This document shows, in pieces, positions 1 through 8,850 of a DNA stretch of 64,000 bases (the stretch's first letter is position 1; each line of letters opens with the position of its first letter). Source of the DNA: an uncultured Blautia sp. (GTDB lineage Bacteria > Bacillota > Clostridia > Lachnospirales > Lachnospiraceae); NCBI GenBank assembly GCA_934371915.1, contig CAKROE010000005.1, positions 9,341 to 73,340 on the forward strand. The letters run 5' to 3'. Below the pieces are notes generated by a model. That model saw nothing but the letters and a program-made list of their open reading frames with translations. It searched no databases and was not told where the DNA came from. Both the position numbers and the translations under genes were made by a program.

Positions 1-526
1 CTGGCAGGGGGACATTACCACGCTTCGCTGTGATGCGATCGTCAATGCAGCAAACAGTGGAATGACAGGATGTTATGCGCCGAATCACAAGTGCATCGAC
101 AACTGTATCCATACTTTTGCAGGTGCGCAGCTTCGCTATGAATGCGCGCAGATGATGAAAGCGCAGGGGCATGAGGAACCGACCGGACAGGCGAAGATCA
201 CTGCGGCATATAATCTGCCATGTCGTTATGTCCTGCATACGGTAGGCCCGATCATTTATGGCAGAGTAACGGAGAAAGACTGTGAACTGCTTGTCGGAAG
301 TTATCGTTCCTGTCTTGAACTTGCAGCACAGAATCATCTCGAAAGTGTAGCGTTCTGTTGCATTTCGACAGGCGAATTTCACTTTCCGAAGGAACGTGCA
401 GCCGAGATTGCAGTTCGGACAGTGAGAGAATTTTTACAGAAAGAAACCAGCGTAAAAAAAGTAATTTTCAATGTATTTAAAGACTACGACAGGGAAATAT
501 ACGAACATACACTGGCAGGAAGATAA
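1..526 (+). CDS. Macrodomain protein (ADP-ribose-binding), 5' end cut by window
   Basis: The open frame enters at base 2 and reads into the macrodomain signature GDITTLRCDAIVNAANS, then a GCY..NHKCIDN segment and an AGAQLRYEC helix. These are typical of the bacterial macrodomain family that hydrolyses O-acetyl-ADP-ribose or removes ADP-ribose from proteins. About 174 residues are visible and only the first strand appears to be missing. The later FCCISTGEFHFPKERAAEIA stretch matches the conserved substrate loop (ISTGxFxFP). The ATG at 62 lies inside the domain and is not the start. The next gene begins 71 bases downstream on the same strand, so co-transcription is possible. The family call is secure; substrate and partner cannot be read from this fragment. 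Confidence 0.9.
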   Translation, partial: WQGDITTLRCDAIVNAANSGMTGCYAPNHKCIDNCIHTFAGAQLRYECAQMMKAQGHEEPTGQAKITAAYNLPCRYVLHTVGPIIYGRVTEKDCELLVGSYRSCLELAAQNHLESVAFCCISTGEFHFPKERAAEIAVRTVREFLQKETSVKKVIFNVFKDYDREIYEHTLAGR

Positions 527-597
527 GGGAATGTGTTATACTGAATGCATTGAAATATCAATGGGGATTTTTTACAGAACAAGAGGAGGTTTTTCCA

Positions 598-1086
598 ATG
601 AGAGAAGTAAAAGCAGTCAAGATCAACGCAGCAGATTTTGCTCCATACGGCACATTCTGCAATATGACAGAACCGGAGGGATATCCGCTGACAGGAGAAA
701 TCCATAAGTTTTATCCGGACCGCATTTCCGGAACCTGTGCAGGCAGCATGGCATTTTCTCCGATCGCAGTCCGTAAGGACGACAGAATTGTCAAAATGGC
801 AGAATATCATACAACGACATGGGAAGGTATTGTGGCACTGGATGATGATATGATCATTCATGTTGCACCGGCATCCGGCGGGACACCTGTTCCGGAACTG
901 GCGAAAGCATTTATCGTGCCGAAAGGATACATGGTAAAAATCAATGCGGCAATCTGGCATCTCTGTCCACTTCCGCTTAACAATGACGAGCTTCATGCGA
1001 TGATCATTCTTCCGGAATGTACATACGCAAATGACTGTACAGTTGTTGAATTTGAAGAAAAAGACTGGTTCAAAATCACAGTATAA
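598..1086 (+). CDS. Ureidoglycolate lyase-like cupin protein
   Basis: This 162-residue protein starts at the ATG preceded by an AGGAGG about eight bases upstream; an upstream TTG at 550 has no ribosome binding site. The N-terminus (VKINAADFAPYGTF) and the later AFIVPKGYMVKINAAIWHLCP segment follow the AllA/ureidoglycolate lyase fold, which in purine catabolism splits ureidoglycolate into glyoxylate and urea. The TTTWEGIVAL stretch lies where AllA has its HPLGTQAFIP motif, but the His is not conserved, so activity on ureidoglycolate is doubtful. No other allantoin genes are nearby. I treat it as a member of that cupin family with unproven substrate. Confidence 0.7.
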   Translation: MREVKAVKINAADFAPYGTFCNMTEPEGYPLTGEIHKFYPDRISGTCAGSMAFSPIAVRKDDRIVKMAEYHTTTWEGIVALDDDMIIHVAPASGGTPVPELAKAFIVPKGYMVKINAAIWHLCPLPLNNDELHAMIILPECTYANDCTVVEFEEKDWFKITV

Positions 1087-1091
1087 AAAAA

Positions 1092-1123
1092 TCCTCCGGG
1101 TTTATTGCCCGGGGGACTTTTTT
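1092..1123. terminator. Bidirectional intrinsic terminator
   Basis: A nine-base-pair stem (1092-1100 with 1108-1116, one G-U pair) is followed by six T on the plus strand and preceded by an A run that serves as the T tract on the minus strand. It sits between the convergent ends of the ureidoglycolate-lyase-like gene and the sodium symporter gene. Confidence 0.85.
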
Positions 1124-1165
1124 GCATTGCACATCGAGGAGGCGCCGGTGGCGCGTCCGCTGATT

Positions 1166-2566
1166 TCAGAAGATCAGATCTGTAAATCCGGTGGATACAA
1201 GGAACAGGATCAGCATTACGACCGGTACAACATAGCGGATCATAAAGCGGTACAGACCGGCACGTTTGAAATGCTCGCCGTTTCGTTCTACTTCACCGAC
1301 GATCCAGTCCGGTCCGATCACCCAGCCGATTAGAATACTGGTCAGCAGAGAAATAAACGGCATCAGGAAGCTGTTGCTGATGTAGTCCATGACATCAAGA
1401 AGCTGCCCGACGGAACCATTTGGAAGTTTCAGTTCGAAATACAGTTTGTTGTATCCGAGACAGATCAGGACAGCAGTGACCAGAGAATAAATACCAACAG
1501 CACCGCACATTTTTTTACGCGGTTTATGATAAAGTTCCATGCAGTTTGCAACCAGAGTTTCCATGACGGAAACACAGGATGTCAGTGCAGCAAAGCCCAT
1601 CATCAGGAAGAATGCGACTGCAACAGGACGGCCGAGGACGCCCATGGCATCGAAGACTTTCGGCAGTGAGATAAAGATCAGGCTCGGTCCGGAAGCCATG
1701 CCGTCTGTGCCGAGAAATACGAATACAGCCGGGATGATCATCATTCCTGCAAGAAAAGCAACACCTGTATCAAAAATTTCAATCTGGTTGGTTGCTTTGT
1801 TGAGATTGACTTCATTTTTTACATAGGATCCGTAAGTGATCATGATACCCATGGAAACGCTCAGAGAAAAGAACAGCTGGCTCATGGCATCCAGAAGGAT
1901 TTCAAGAAAACGCTTCACGGTAAGACCGCTGAAATCAGGTTTTACATAAAAAGCAAGTCCCTGAAGACCTGTACGGACACTTCCGTCTGCATCGGTGTGT
2001 GTCAGTGTCAGTGAAAAGATCGCGATGATCAGAATAAGTAAAATCAGACCAGGCATAATGATCTTTGAAAACTGCTCGATTCCTTTTTCTACGCCACGAT
2101 ATACGATCCATGCAGTCAGAGCAAGAAAGACCAGCATAAATACGATCGGTGCGATATCTGAGGTGATAAAAGATGTAAAATATCCGTCAGCTGCGGCATC
2201 TTTTCCATCGGAGATAATATAGGTAACAAAATATTTCGTGATCCAGCCGCCGATGACAGAGTAATATGTCATGATCAATGTTGGCACAAGAAATGTCAGT
2301 TTACCGAGAAATTTCCATTTCGGATTGAGCGTTTCAAACGCACGGAGTGCATTTTTCTTGGTTTTTCGTCCGATTGCAACATCTGTTGTGAGCAGAACGA
2401 ATCCGAAGGTAAGCACCAGCACCAGATAAACCAGCAGGAACAGACCGCCGCCGTCTTTTGCACAGAGATATGGAAAGCGCCATATATTTCCCACACCCAC
2501 GGCGCTTCCGGCTGCGGCAAGAACGAAACCAATCGAGCCGGAAAAACTACTTCCTTTTTCTTTCAT
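1166..2566 (-). CDS. Neurotransmitter:sodium symporter (NSS) family transporter
   Basis: The 466-residue protein has the NSS/SNF signature near its N-terminus (GSAVGVGNIWRFPYL, about residues 17-31). This is the unwound first helix that binds Na+ and an amino acid in LeuT-type transporters. About twelve hydrophobic segments follow, with a GVEKGIEQFSK loop typical of the family. The chosen ATG has AGGGGGA about seven bases upstream; the in-frame TTG six codons earlier would overlap that site. A second NSS gene lies at 29.5 kb. The likely role is sodium-driven uptake of an amino acid or related amine, but the substrate cannot be named. Confidence 0.9.
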   Translation of the reverse strand: MKEKGSSFSGSIGFVLAAAGSAVGVGNIWRFPYLCAKDGGGLFLLVYLVLVLTFGFVLLTTDVAIGRKTKKNALRAFETLNPKWKFLGKLTFLVPTLIMTYYSVIGGWITKYFVTYIISDGKDAAADGYFTSFITSDIAPIVFMLVFLALTAWIVYRGVEKGIEQFSKIIMPGLILLILIIAIFSLTLTHTDADGSVRTGLQGLAFYVKPDFSGLTVKRFLEILLDAMSQLFFSLSVSMGIMITYGSYVKNEVNLNKATNQIEIFDTGVAFLAGMMIIPAVFVFLGTDGMASGPSLIFISLPKVFDAMGVLGRPVAVAFFLMMGFAALTSCVSVMETLVANCMELYHKPRKKMCGAVGIYSLVTAVLICLGYNKLYFELKLPNGSVGQLLDVMDYISNSFLMPFISLLTSILIGWVIGPDWIVGEVERNGEHFKRAGLYRFMIRYVVPVVMLILFLVSTGFTDLIF

Positions 2567-2623
2567 TTTTAATTCCCCCTGCAAATTGAATTAAGGGTCA
2601 GGAAAACCTGGCCCGTTAAGTCT

Positions 2624-2651
2624 ATTTTAGCAGAAAAGAACAGAAGTGCAA
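2624..2651 (-). promoter_or_regulatory. Promoter for the NSS transporter
   Basis: Read on the minus strand, TTGCAC (2646-2651), a 16-base spacer and TAAAAT (2624-2629) form a good sigma-A-type promoter about 60 bases before the NSS start. The symporter therefore need not depend on readthrough from the upstream yibE/F-type gene. Confidence 0.55.
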
Positions 2652-2662
2652 CCGGTAAAAAA

Positions 2663-3823
2663 TTATGACTGAGCTACAGGTTCGTGTTTATGAAACAGAA
2701 CCGTACAGATCAGTACTGTAAGCGGAACGGACAGAACGATTCCAAAACTTCCTGCAAGTCCCTGCATGATGGCAATGCCTATGTTGTTGGAGTTGATGAT
2801 CTGCTGATAAGGCAGGTCATATGCATAATCCAGAAGAAGTGTACTGACGCTGCTTCCGGCAAAAGCAAGAATCAAAGTATTACTGTCCGTACCCATCATA
2901 TCTCTTCCGACTCGCATTCCTGCTTTAAAAAGTTCTTTGCGGCTCAGAGAAGCGTTCTGTTTGTAAATTTCATCAATGGCACTGCTGATCGACATAGCGA
3001 CATCCATAGTTGCACCAAGGCATGAGATCAGAAGACCGGAAAAAAGAAGTCCGCCGACCTGAATACGGTTTGTATTCCAGAGTGTTATAAGTGTTTCAAT
3101 ATCCGAGACATTGTAACCGGAGATGCCGGATGCTTTACTGAAGCACCATGCAGAAAGACCGGCAAGTACAACACCTGCCAGTGTACCAAGAGTTGCTGCG
3201 CAGGTCTTTGTGGTCGGCCCGCCGATTAGGTACATTGTAACCAGCGTTGTAAGGAAACAGATAAACACAGCTGCCCAGAATGGTGAAAAACGCAGGTATA
3301 CAAGCGGAAGATATACAAAAATCACACAGAAAAAAGTAAAGACCAGTCCGAGACATCCCTTGATTCCCTGTTTGCCGCCAATAATACACAGTGCAAGAAG
3401 GTAGAGCAGGGCAAAAATATAAATAACCCATTCACGATCCTGTGTATAGACACTGACAATCGTGGTTTCACCGGCAACGCTCTGCATGACAATAACTTTC
3501 ATTCCGATCTTGCAGGCAGCACCGAAAAGGTAGCCGGAGCTGCTGGTGATATCCAGCTCATCTCCTTTTCGTGCGCCGGTAAGCATTTTTACACGTACTT
3601 TCTGCTCACCGACACGGGTACCGTTGGCATCAAGATTATCCTGAAGGATTTCTGTAACTTTTCCTTTTTCAAATGTCTGACCTGTCCGGACGACCAGTTC
3701 TGTTTTGTCGACCTGATTAAGTTTGAAGACAAAAACAGCGAACACGCAGACTAATAGTAAATAAATAAGATACCGGACCACTTTTTTTCTGGAAAGTAGT
3801 CCGGTAAAGTCAGTGTGAGTCAT
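2663..3823 (-). CDS. YibE/F family multi-pass membrane protein
   Basis: A 386-residue integral membrane protein of the YibE/F family. It has one N-terminal transmembrane helix (about residues 17-34), an extracytoplasmic beta-rich domain (about 40-130) and then seven or so helices. The family hallmarks are LYLLALCIIGGKQGIKG, LSAWCFSKASGISGYNVSD and the C-terminal RVGRDMMGTDSNTLILAF. The biochemical function of the family is unknown. The gene starts 15 bases after the stop of the secreted metallophosphoesterase, so the two are almost certainly one transcript. That pairing might hint at a cell-surface role, but this is inference. Confidence 0.9.
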   Translation of the reverse strand: MTHTDFTGLLSRKKVVRYLIYLLLVCVFAVFVFKLNQVDKTELVVRTGQTFEKGKVTEILQDNLDANGTRVGEQKVRVKMLTGARKGDELDITSSSGYLFGAACKIGMKVIVMQSVAGETTIVSVYTQDREWVIYIFALLYLLALCIIGGKQGIKGCLGLVFTFFCVIFVYLPLVYLRFSPFWAAVFICFLTTLVTMYLIGGPTTKTCAATLGTLAGVVLAGLSAWCFSKASGISGYNVSDIETLITLWNTNRIQVGGLLFSGLLISCLGATMDVAMSISSAIDEIYKQNASLSRKELFKAGMRVGRDMMGTDSNTLILAFAGSSVSTLLLDYAYDLPYQQIINSNNIGIAIMQGLAGSFGIVLSVPLTVLICTVLFHKHEPVAQS

Positions 3824-3838
3824 AGGATTTCAGAATCC

Positions 3839-5458
3839 TTAGTTTGCAGAAGTATCGGATTCTGTTTCAGCAGCATCTGTGGTGTCGGCAGATGTATCTG
3901 TACCGGATTTCTGGATCGTAAAGGTATCATCAATTGCTTCTGCTTTACCGTCATCAGTGATCTGGTAGGTATCGATGGAGAAGGAATCAGCAGTCATTGT
4001 AATTACAGAGTAACTTGGAAGCCAGTTCTGGCTGCGGGCAGCAATATAATCCTGCTGAGTGGAAAGCAATTCATAGTATTTGGAACCGGAAGCGGAGTTT
4101 GCTGTCATATAAAGGATTCCCTGTGGATCTGTGACAGTGTTACCGTCTACATCTTCGATGGTGTAGCAGTTGTTATCTTCATGGAAAGCATCCAGAGCTG
4201 CTTCGGCATCGGTATCGCCTTCTTCAGGGGAAAGAGTAATCTGATCACCTGTATCCACGTTTGTTGCGTGATCCCAGTCGTAGTCTGTGCCGTCAGCATT
4301 CAGGCTGAATTCATATTTTCCATGAGTCTGACCGTCACCATAGAGCATTTTGGAACGGCTGTATGTATGGTCGTGTCCCTGAAGAACAACATCGATATCG
4401 TTTGCATCAAACACCGGAGTCAGCTGAGTACGAAGAATCATACCGTCTGTATCGGAGTGGTCAAGACCGGAACCATAAATATCCTGATGGATGGTTACGA
4501 TACGCCATTTTGCATCCGGATAAGCTTTTACAGCTTCTTCGATGGTGTTCTGATGTTCTGCAACGTTATAATTGTTGGTGTTCAGAACGATGAAGAGTCC
4601 GTCACCATAGCTGTAGTAGTAATCACCGCCTGCTGCTGTCTTACCGTTTTCTGTATTGTTCGGGTTATTGAAATGGTAGGAATAATCAGGATTCAGAGAA
4701 TCGTGGTTACCGATGGTAGTTGCTACAGGAAGAGATTTCAGAGCATCGGCGCTCAGATAGGAAGCGTACTCTTCTTCTTTTGCTTCACCTGTTTTGTTTA
4801 CCTGGTCACCTGCAGAGATGACAAAATTAATATCTGAATTTTCGGAAAGAGCGGTATTCAGTGTACGATTCCAGGAAAATCCGTCATTTTCAGCAGCAGT
4901 GTTGGCTGTGCCGGATTCATTTGTAAGTTCTGCACCATCCTGAGTCTGACCTTTGGATGCACCAATCTGTGGGTCGCCGACATAGAGGATTTTTACGGAA
5001 TCTGTATTCTGAGTTGTATATTCACACACATCTGTCTGCTGACCGTTTTTCTCTACTGTGTAGTAGTAGGTTGTGTTTGGTTCAAGGCCGGTTACAGTGA
5101 CATGATTGTATTCGTAAGCCTGGTCACCGGTAAGGTTCTGATCTACATCACCGGAAGTACCTTCAAATGTTTCAAGATTATCTTTGTCGGTTCCGAAATG
5201 TACAATTGGAGTAGCTGCGCTGTCACCTTTTTCACTATACCATGCAAAGTTGAGCTGAGTGTCGTCTGCACCCGGGGTAAGAGAAACCTTTGTGAAATCA
5301 GTAGCTGTAGCTTCCCAGTTTGCCTGCCAGTCGCCCCATCCGGAATCAGCTCCGATAACGCTGCTGTCTGCATAATGATCGGTAGAAGCATAGACAGAAG
5401 GACATACAGTTGCAATAGAACAAAGTGATAACATACCGACAATTAATTTTTTCTTCAT
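3839..5458 (-). CDS. Secreted purple-acid-phosphatase-like metallophosphoesterase
   Basis: This 539-residue protein begins with a signal peptide (KKKLIVGMLSLCSIATVCP, cleavage around SVYAS). A fibronectin-III-like purple acid phosphatase N-terminal domain follows (about 50-150, ending GLEPNTTYYYTV). The calcineurin-type catalytic domain carries GDPQIG, GDQVN, GNHDS, HQDIYG and GHDHTYSR, the usual metal ligands in order. The C-terminal tail is Thr/Ser/Asp-rich. It probably cleaves phosphate esters outside the cell. The ribosome binding site is AAGGAG. It shares a transcript with the yibE/F-type gene and lies 3.5 kb from the pst operon, which would import released phosphate. I see no clear Pho box in front of it. 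Confidence 0.9.
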   Translation of the reverse strand: MKKKLIVGMLSLCSIATVCPSVYASTDHYADSSVIGADSGWGDWQANWEATATDFTKVSLTPGADDTQLNFAWYSEKGDSAATPIVHFGTDKDNLETFEGTSGDVDQNLTGDQAYEYNHVTVTGLEPNTTYYYTVEKNGQQTDVCEYTTQNTDSVKILYVGDPQIGASKGQTQDGAELTNESGTANTAAENDGFSWNRTLNTALSENSDINFVISAGDQVNKTGEAKEEEYASYLSADALKSLPVATTIGNHDSLNPDYSYHFNNPNNTENGKTAAGGDYYYSYGDGLFIVLNTNNYNVAEHQNTIEEAVKAYPDAKWRIVTIHQDIYGSGLDHSDTDGMILRTQLTPVFDANDIDVVLQGHDHTYSRSKMLYGDGQTHGKYEFSLNADGTDYDWDHATNVDTGDQITLSPEEGDTDAEAALDAFHEDNNCYTIEDVDGNTVTDPQGILYMTANSASGSKYYELLSTQQDYIAARSQNWLPSYSVITMTADSFSIDTYQITDDGKAEAIDDTFTIQKSGTDTSADTTDAAETESDTSAN

Positions 5459-5514
5459 AATAATAAACTCCTTCGAAGTAAAGGTAATATAATAAAAGTG
5501 TCTTAGGGCTGAGT

Positions 5515-5639
5515 AAATACTTCAGGGCCCGATCAATACCTCTCAGCCGACGTTGTGAAGTATAACACTCCAATTTTCAGAAAACAATAGCATTTACTGA
5601 GATTTGATAGATATTTTACAGAATCTTAAAAATACTTCA
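5515..5639 (-). promoter_or_regulatory. Promoter and repeated TGAAGTATTT boxes before the metallophosphoesterase
   Basis: On the minus strand TTGTTT (5582-5587), 17 bases and TATACT (5559-5564) form a promoter about 100 bases before the start codon. The decamer TGAAGTATTT occurs once upstream (5630-5639) and once in the leader (5515-5524). An inverted copy, ATACTTCA, covers the -10 (5557-5564). A separate GGCTGAG/CTCAGCC pair (5507-5513, 5542-5548) could form a leader hairpin. The arrangement looks like an operator, but the cognate regulator is unknown. Confidence 0.45.
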
Positions 5640-5956
5640 TGTTATACTATTTTTTTGTACCATGGGTTTGGGGATTTTGTGAATTTCTTGAATAGGAAAA
5701 GCTTAGCACTGCATTTAAACAGGAAAATGTGCGCGTAACCTACAATGGAGATAAGGAACCTGCAGTATGAGCTGTCGCTTTAATGATTAAAATATCGTGA
5801 AGTGGCAGCTCTTTTATGCATTTTTATCGTTTTTATCTACAAAGTATTTGTAAATGTAAATTGTGAATGCAGATAATATATGGCATAATAAATATAATGA
5901 TAAGTTTGATGATGGTATTATGCGAGACAGTTAATAGAGTGAAAGCTGGTGATTAA
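5640..5956. other. Intergenic spacer with one terminator-like hairpin
   Basis: No convincing gene lies here. About 5767-5816 an imperfect twelve-pair stem (GAGCTG.. with ..CAGCTC) is followed by TTTTAT and may be a plus-strand terminator. The remainder is AT-rich leader of the following AlbA_2 gene. Confidence 0.4.
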
Positions 5957-7501
5957 GTGGTTAGCAAAGAATTTTTTGGTGAAAGCAGGAATGTAGAATT
6001 CAAAAGAGAAATTCCAAGTAAACATGAAAAGTTTTTGAAAGATATTATTGCGTTTTCAAATAGTACCGGAGGTCAGGTTATTCTGGGAATTGAAGATGAA
6101 ACCTGTATCGTGTATGGAATCGGTGAACAAAGTCCATTTAGATTATCAGATTCAATATCAAATATGATTTCTGATGCATGTACACCACAGATAGAACCTG
6201 ATATTTCAATACGGACAATAGAAGATAAAACAGTGCTTGTAATTGATGTTGCACCGGGAAAATTCAGACCATATTATTTAGTAAACAAAGGTAAGGAAAT
6301 AACTTCTTATATTAGGATAAATGGAACAAGCAGACCGGCGGATGCAAGAAAATTACGTGAACTGGAGTTGGAAGGACAAAATATATCATATGATACACTT
6401 CAGGATATTGGTCGGGAATATGATGAGATTAAAGCCCTGGAATTATGCAAAACCATGAAAAAAATTGCTGTAGACGCATGTGAAACAGAGGAAGAGAAAC
6501 TTGCAATAAAAGATATGACTTTAGCAAAATTACATGATTTCGGAGTACTTTGTATGGTTGGCAGAAATCCATATCCTACACATGCATTCAACTTATTGAC
6601 GGATAATACTAATAAAACAGCAAAGGTACAGTGTGCATTATTTAAAGGAAAAACAAGGGACATCTTTATTGATAGGAAAGAGTTTGCCGGTCCGATATAT
6701 GAACAGGTTGATGATGCCTACAATTTTGTCTTGAGACATATTGATATGGGAGCGCAGATTGATGGAGAGTACAGGAAAGATATGTATGAACTGCCGATAT
6801 CTGCTATCAGAGAAACAATAGCAAATGCTGTTTTGCATAGGAGCTATTTGGACAGATCTTGCGTACAGGTATGTATTTATGATGATAGACTGGAAGTTTC
6901 TTCACCGGGAATGTTATATGGCGGGCTTGATATAGAGACAGCGAAGACTGGAAAATCAACATGCAGAAATGAGGCAGTTGCTGAGGCTTTCCATTATATG
7001 CATATTGTGGAGGCGTGGGGAACAGGAATTCCAAGAATTATTAACAGATGCAATGAATATGGTCTTCTGGCTCCGATATTTGAAGAATTTGGAGATGGTT
7101 TTAAGGTAACACTTTTTAGAAAAGTAAGCAATGCATCAGAAAAAGTAAGCAATGCATCAGAAAAAGTAAGCAATGCATCAGAAAAAGTAAGCAATGCATC
7201 AGAAAAAGTAAGCAATGCATTTGACAATTATATACCTTTACTGAGAGCTGCAGATGTGACAGATATATTTATAAATAATATTAGAATAGTATATGAACAT
7301 TGTAATACAGATACACTATTTGGTCAGGCAAAGGTAATGGAATGGCTTGAATGTTCTAAATCTAAGGCAACTAATATTATGAATGTGTTAAAAAAGGCAA
7401 ATGTAGTAGAAAAAGTAAAAGGATTTGGTGCCGGCAGGTACAAATTCGTGGATTTACAGGATAAGGAATATAAAAAAGAATCAAGAGAAAATCTGATATG
7501 A
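5957..7501 (+). CDS. AlbA_2 domain / GHKL ATPase-like transcriptional regulator with repeat linker
   Basis: A GTG start is used; a TAA stop lies directly upstream in frame. The N-terminus (ESRNVEFKREIPSKH, about 6-21) and AFSNSTGGQVILGIED are the AlbA_2 (Schlafen-like, divergent AAA_4) DNA-binding domain. The middle has a GHKL-type ATPase fragment, RETIANAVLHRSY and VSSPGMLYGG. A linker of four perfect KVSNASE heptads plus a partial fifth (about 389-421) leads to a winged-helix-like C-terminus. Such proteins are common orphan regulators in gut Firmicutes with no agreed target. Its codons are clearly more AT-rich than its neighbours, which suggests horizontal acquisition. The last four bases overlap the next gene (ATGA). 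Confidence 0.85.
   Translation: MVSKEFFGESRNVEFKREIPSKHEKFLKDIIAFSNSTGGQVILGIEDETCIVYGIGEQSPFRLSDSISNMISDACTPQIEPDISIRTIEDKTVLVIDVAPGKFRPYYLVNKGKEITSYIRINGTSRPADARKLRELELEGQNISYDTLQDIGREYDEIKALELCKTMKKIAVDACETEEEKLAIKDMTLAKLHDFGVLCMVGRNPYPTHAFNLLTDNTNKTAKVQCALFKGKTRDIFIDRKEFAGPIYEQVDDAYNFVLRHIDMGAQIDGEYRKDMYELPISAIRETIANAVLHRSYLDRSCVQVCIYDDRLEVSSPGMLYGGLDIETAKTGKSTCRNEAVAEAFHYMHIVEAWGTGIPRIINRCNEYGLLAPIFEEFGDGFKVTLFRKVSNASEKVSNASEKVSNASEKVSNASEKVSNAFDNYIPLLRAADVTDIFINNIRIVYEHCNTDTLFGQAKVMEWLECSKSKATNIMNVLKKANVVEKVKGFGAGRYKFVDLQDKEYKKESRENLI
7121..7220 (+). repeat. 21-bp in-frame tandem repeat (about 4.8 copies)
   Basis: The unit aaagtaagcaatgcatcaga plus a final a is repeated perfectly four times (7121-7204), followed by 16 bases of a fifth copy. 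Each unit contains the palindrome ATGCAT and encodes KVSNASE. Because the unit is a multiple of three, copy-number change alters linker length without breaking the frame. Confidence 0.95.
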
Positions 7502-8202
7502 ACAATAAGATAAAAGTCCTCTTTCTGGACATAGACAATACACTTCTGGATTTTGATGCCGGTGCTGCATGGGCGATGAATCTGTGCTTTGAAAAAGCAG
7601 GACTTAAGTACCGTCCGGAAATGTTTGCAGTATTTAAAGAAGAAAATAATAAAATCTGGCGTCGGATCGAACTCGGGGAACTGACAATGGACGACCTCTT
7701 TTATGTGCGCTGGCAGGCGGTGCTTCGGCATCTCGGACTCACTGCGGACGGTGTGGAGATGGAAAAAGAATTTCGCAGGCTTCTTCATTTAAGTGCAGTC
7801 CCGGTGGAGGGGGCGAAAGATATCCTTGAATATTTATATAAGAAGAAATATTGCCTCTGCGCAGCGAGCAACGGTCCTTATGACCAGCAGATCAACCGTC
7901 TGAAAAGTGCAGATATGCTGAAATATTTTACACATTGTTTTGTCTCTGAGAAGGTTGGGGCGGATAAGCCCGGCAGACAGTTCTTTGACGGCTGCATGAA
8001 AGAATTTACGGATGTTCTGCCATCGGAATGTATGATGATCGGTGATTCCCTGACCGCAGATATTGAAGGCGGACAGGCTTACGGGATGTCCACATGCTGG
8101 TTTGTGCACTCCGGGGATAAAAGTGCCATTCAGCAAAATAATGGTGGAAAAGTAGCTGATCATATCATCTACGAGCTTGCCGAACTGAAAAATATCTTAT
8201 AA
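7498..8202 (+). CDS. HAD-superfamily hydrolase, YjjG-like nucleotidase
   Basis: This 234-residue protein has the HAD motifs in order: FLDIDNTLLDF (motif I nucleophile Asp, about 9-19), AASNGP (motif II), the Lys of GADKP (motif III) and GDSLTADIEGG (motif IV). The all-helical cap and length fit the YjjG subfamily of noncanonical pyrimidine nucleotidases. It starts inside the stop codon of the AlbA_2 gene, so it is translationally coupled to it. The two have very different codon use, so the coupling may be recent. The precise substrate is uncertain. Confidence 0.85.
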   Translation: MNNKIKVLFLDIDNTLLDFDAGAAWAMNLCFEKAGLKYRPEMFAVFKEENNKIWRRIELGELTMDDLFYVRWQAVLRHLGLTADGVEMEKEFRRLLHLSAVPVEGAKDILEYLYKKKYCLCAASNGPYDQQINRLKSADMLKYFTHCFVSEKVGADKPGRQFFDGCMKEFTDVLPSECMMIGDSLTADIEGGQAYGMSTCWFVHSGDKSAIQQNNGGKVADHIIYELAELKNIL

Positions 8203-8287
8203 AAAGATTTCCGGAATCATGCATAAAATCCGTTTTTTTCCAGATACTATCACCGTATTGTAAATAAAAAGAGAGGAAGCGGATACG

Positions 8288-8746
8288 ATGATATTAAAAG
8301 AAAAAGAACGCACAACGATTCAGGACTTACAGACACAGGAAAAAAGCTGTATTGAAAAATACGGAAGATATGCACAGCAGGCAAAAGATCCGGAACTGAA
8401 AAATCTTTTCCAGACTTTGCAGCAGAAAGAAAGAGAACATTACGAATCTCTGGATCGTGTACTTCGCGGAGAAGTTCCGCAGTGTAACTGTAACGACAGT
8501 GATGGCAGGGACTATCAGCCGAAAGCTGCTTATACTGCAATGAGTTCTCCGGAGGACAAACAGCAGGATTCTTTTCTGGCAACTGATTGTATTGCGACAG
8601 AAAAGCTTGTTTCCGGAGAATATAATTCAGAAGTGTTTGCTTTCGGTGACAGTAGTGTGCGCAAACTGCTTGCAGACATTCAGGTAGAAGAGCAGAACCA
8701 TGCAGAGATGCTTTACAAGTACAAAACCGTAAACGGTATGGTATAA
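8288..8746 (+). CDS. Spore coat protein, CotF-like (ferritin-like fold)
   Basis: A 152-residue protein with paired helical repeats such as LQTQEKSCIEKYGRYAQQAKD and later FLATDCIATEKLVSGEY. These resemble the coat F / spore coat family (ferritin-like four-helix bundle) of endospore formers. The N-terminus starts after AGAGGAAG at the expected distance. It points to a sporulating host. It is monocistronic, with a terminator directly downstream and the phosphate operon following. Confidence 0.75.
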   Translation: MILKEKERTTIQDLQTQEKSCIEKYGRYAQQAKDPELKNLFQTLQQKEREHYESLDRVLRGEVPQCNCNDSDGRDYQPKAAYTAMSSPEDKQQDSFLATDCIATEKLVSGEYNSEVFAFGDSSVRKLLADIQVEEQNHAEMLYKYKTVNGMV

Positions 8747-8785
8747 AATACAACAACAGAATATCATAATAAAAAGCATATAAAG

Positions 8786-8826
8786 GCTCCCAGACAGAAA
8801 TCATAAAGCTGTCTGAGGAGCTTTTT
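8786..8826 (+). terminator. Intrinsic terminator after the coat-protein gene
   Basis: Stem GCTCC-CAGACAG (8786-8797) pairs with CTGTCTG-A-GGAGC (8809-8821) with one bulged A, followed by five T. It separates the coat gene from the pst promoter. Confidence 0.85.
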
Positions 8827-8850
8827 GACTGTCAAAAATAAAAATTCATT

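Noticed and set aside
3815..4837. A 340-codon plus-strand frame inside the metallophosphoesterase gene
   Set aside because: It is a shadow of the real minus-strand gene, with a biased Cys/Val/Ile composition.
5695..5768. A coding-like fragment (FKQENVRVTYNGDKEPAV then stop) upstream of the AlbA_2 gene
   Set aside because: Only about 25 codons after an in-frame stop, with no start codon; it may be the tail of a lost gene but cannot be supported.
7121..7220. CRISPR-like repeat array
   Set aside because: The units are adjacent with no spacers and lie inside a protein-coding frame.
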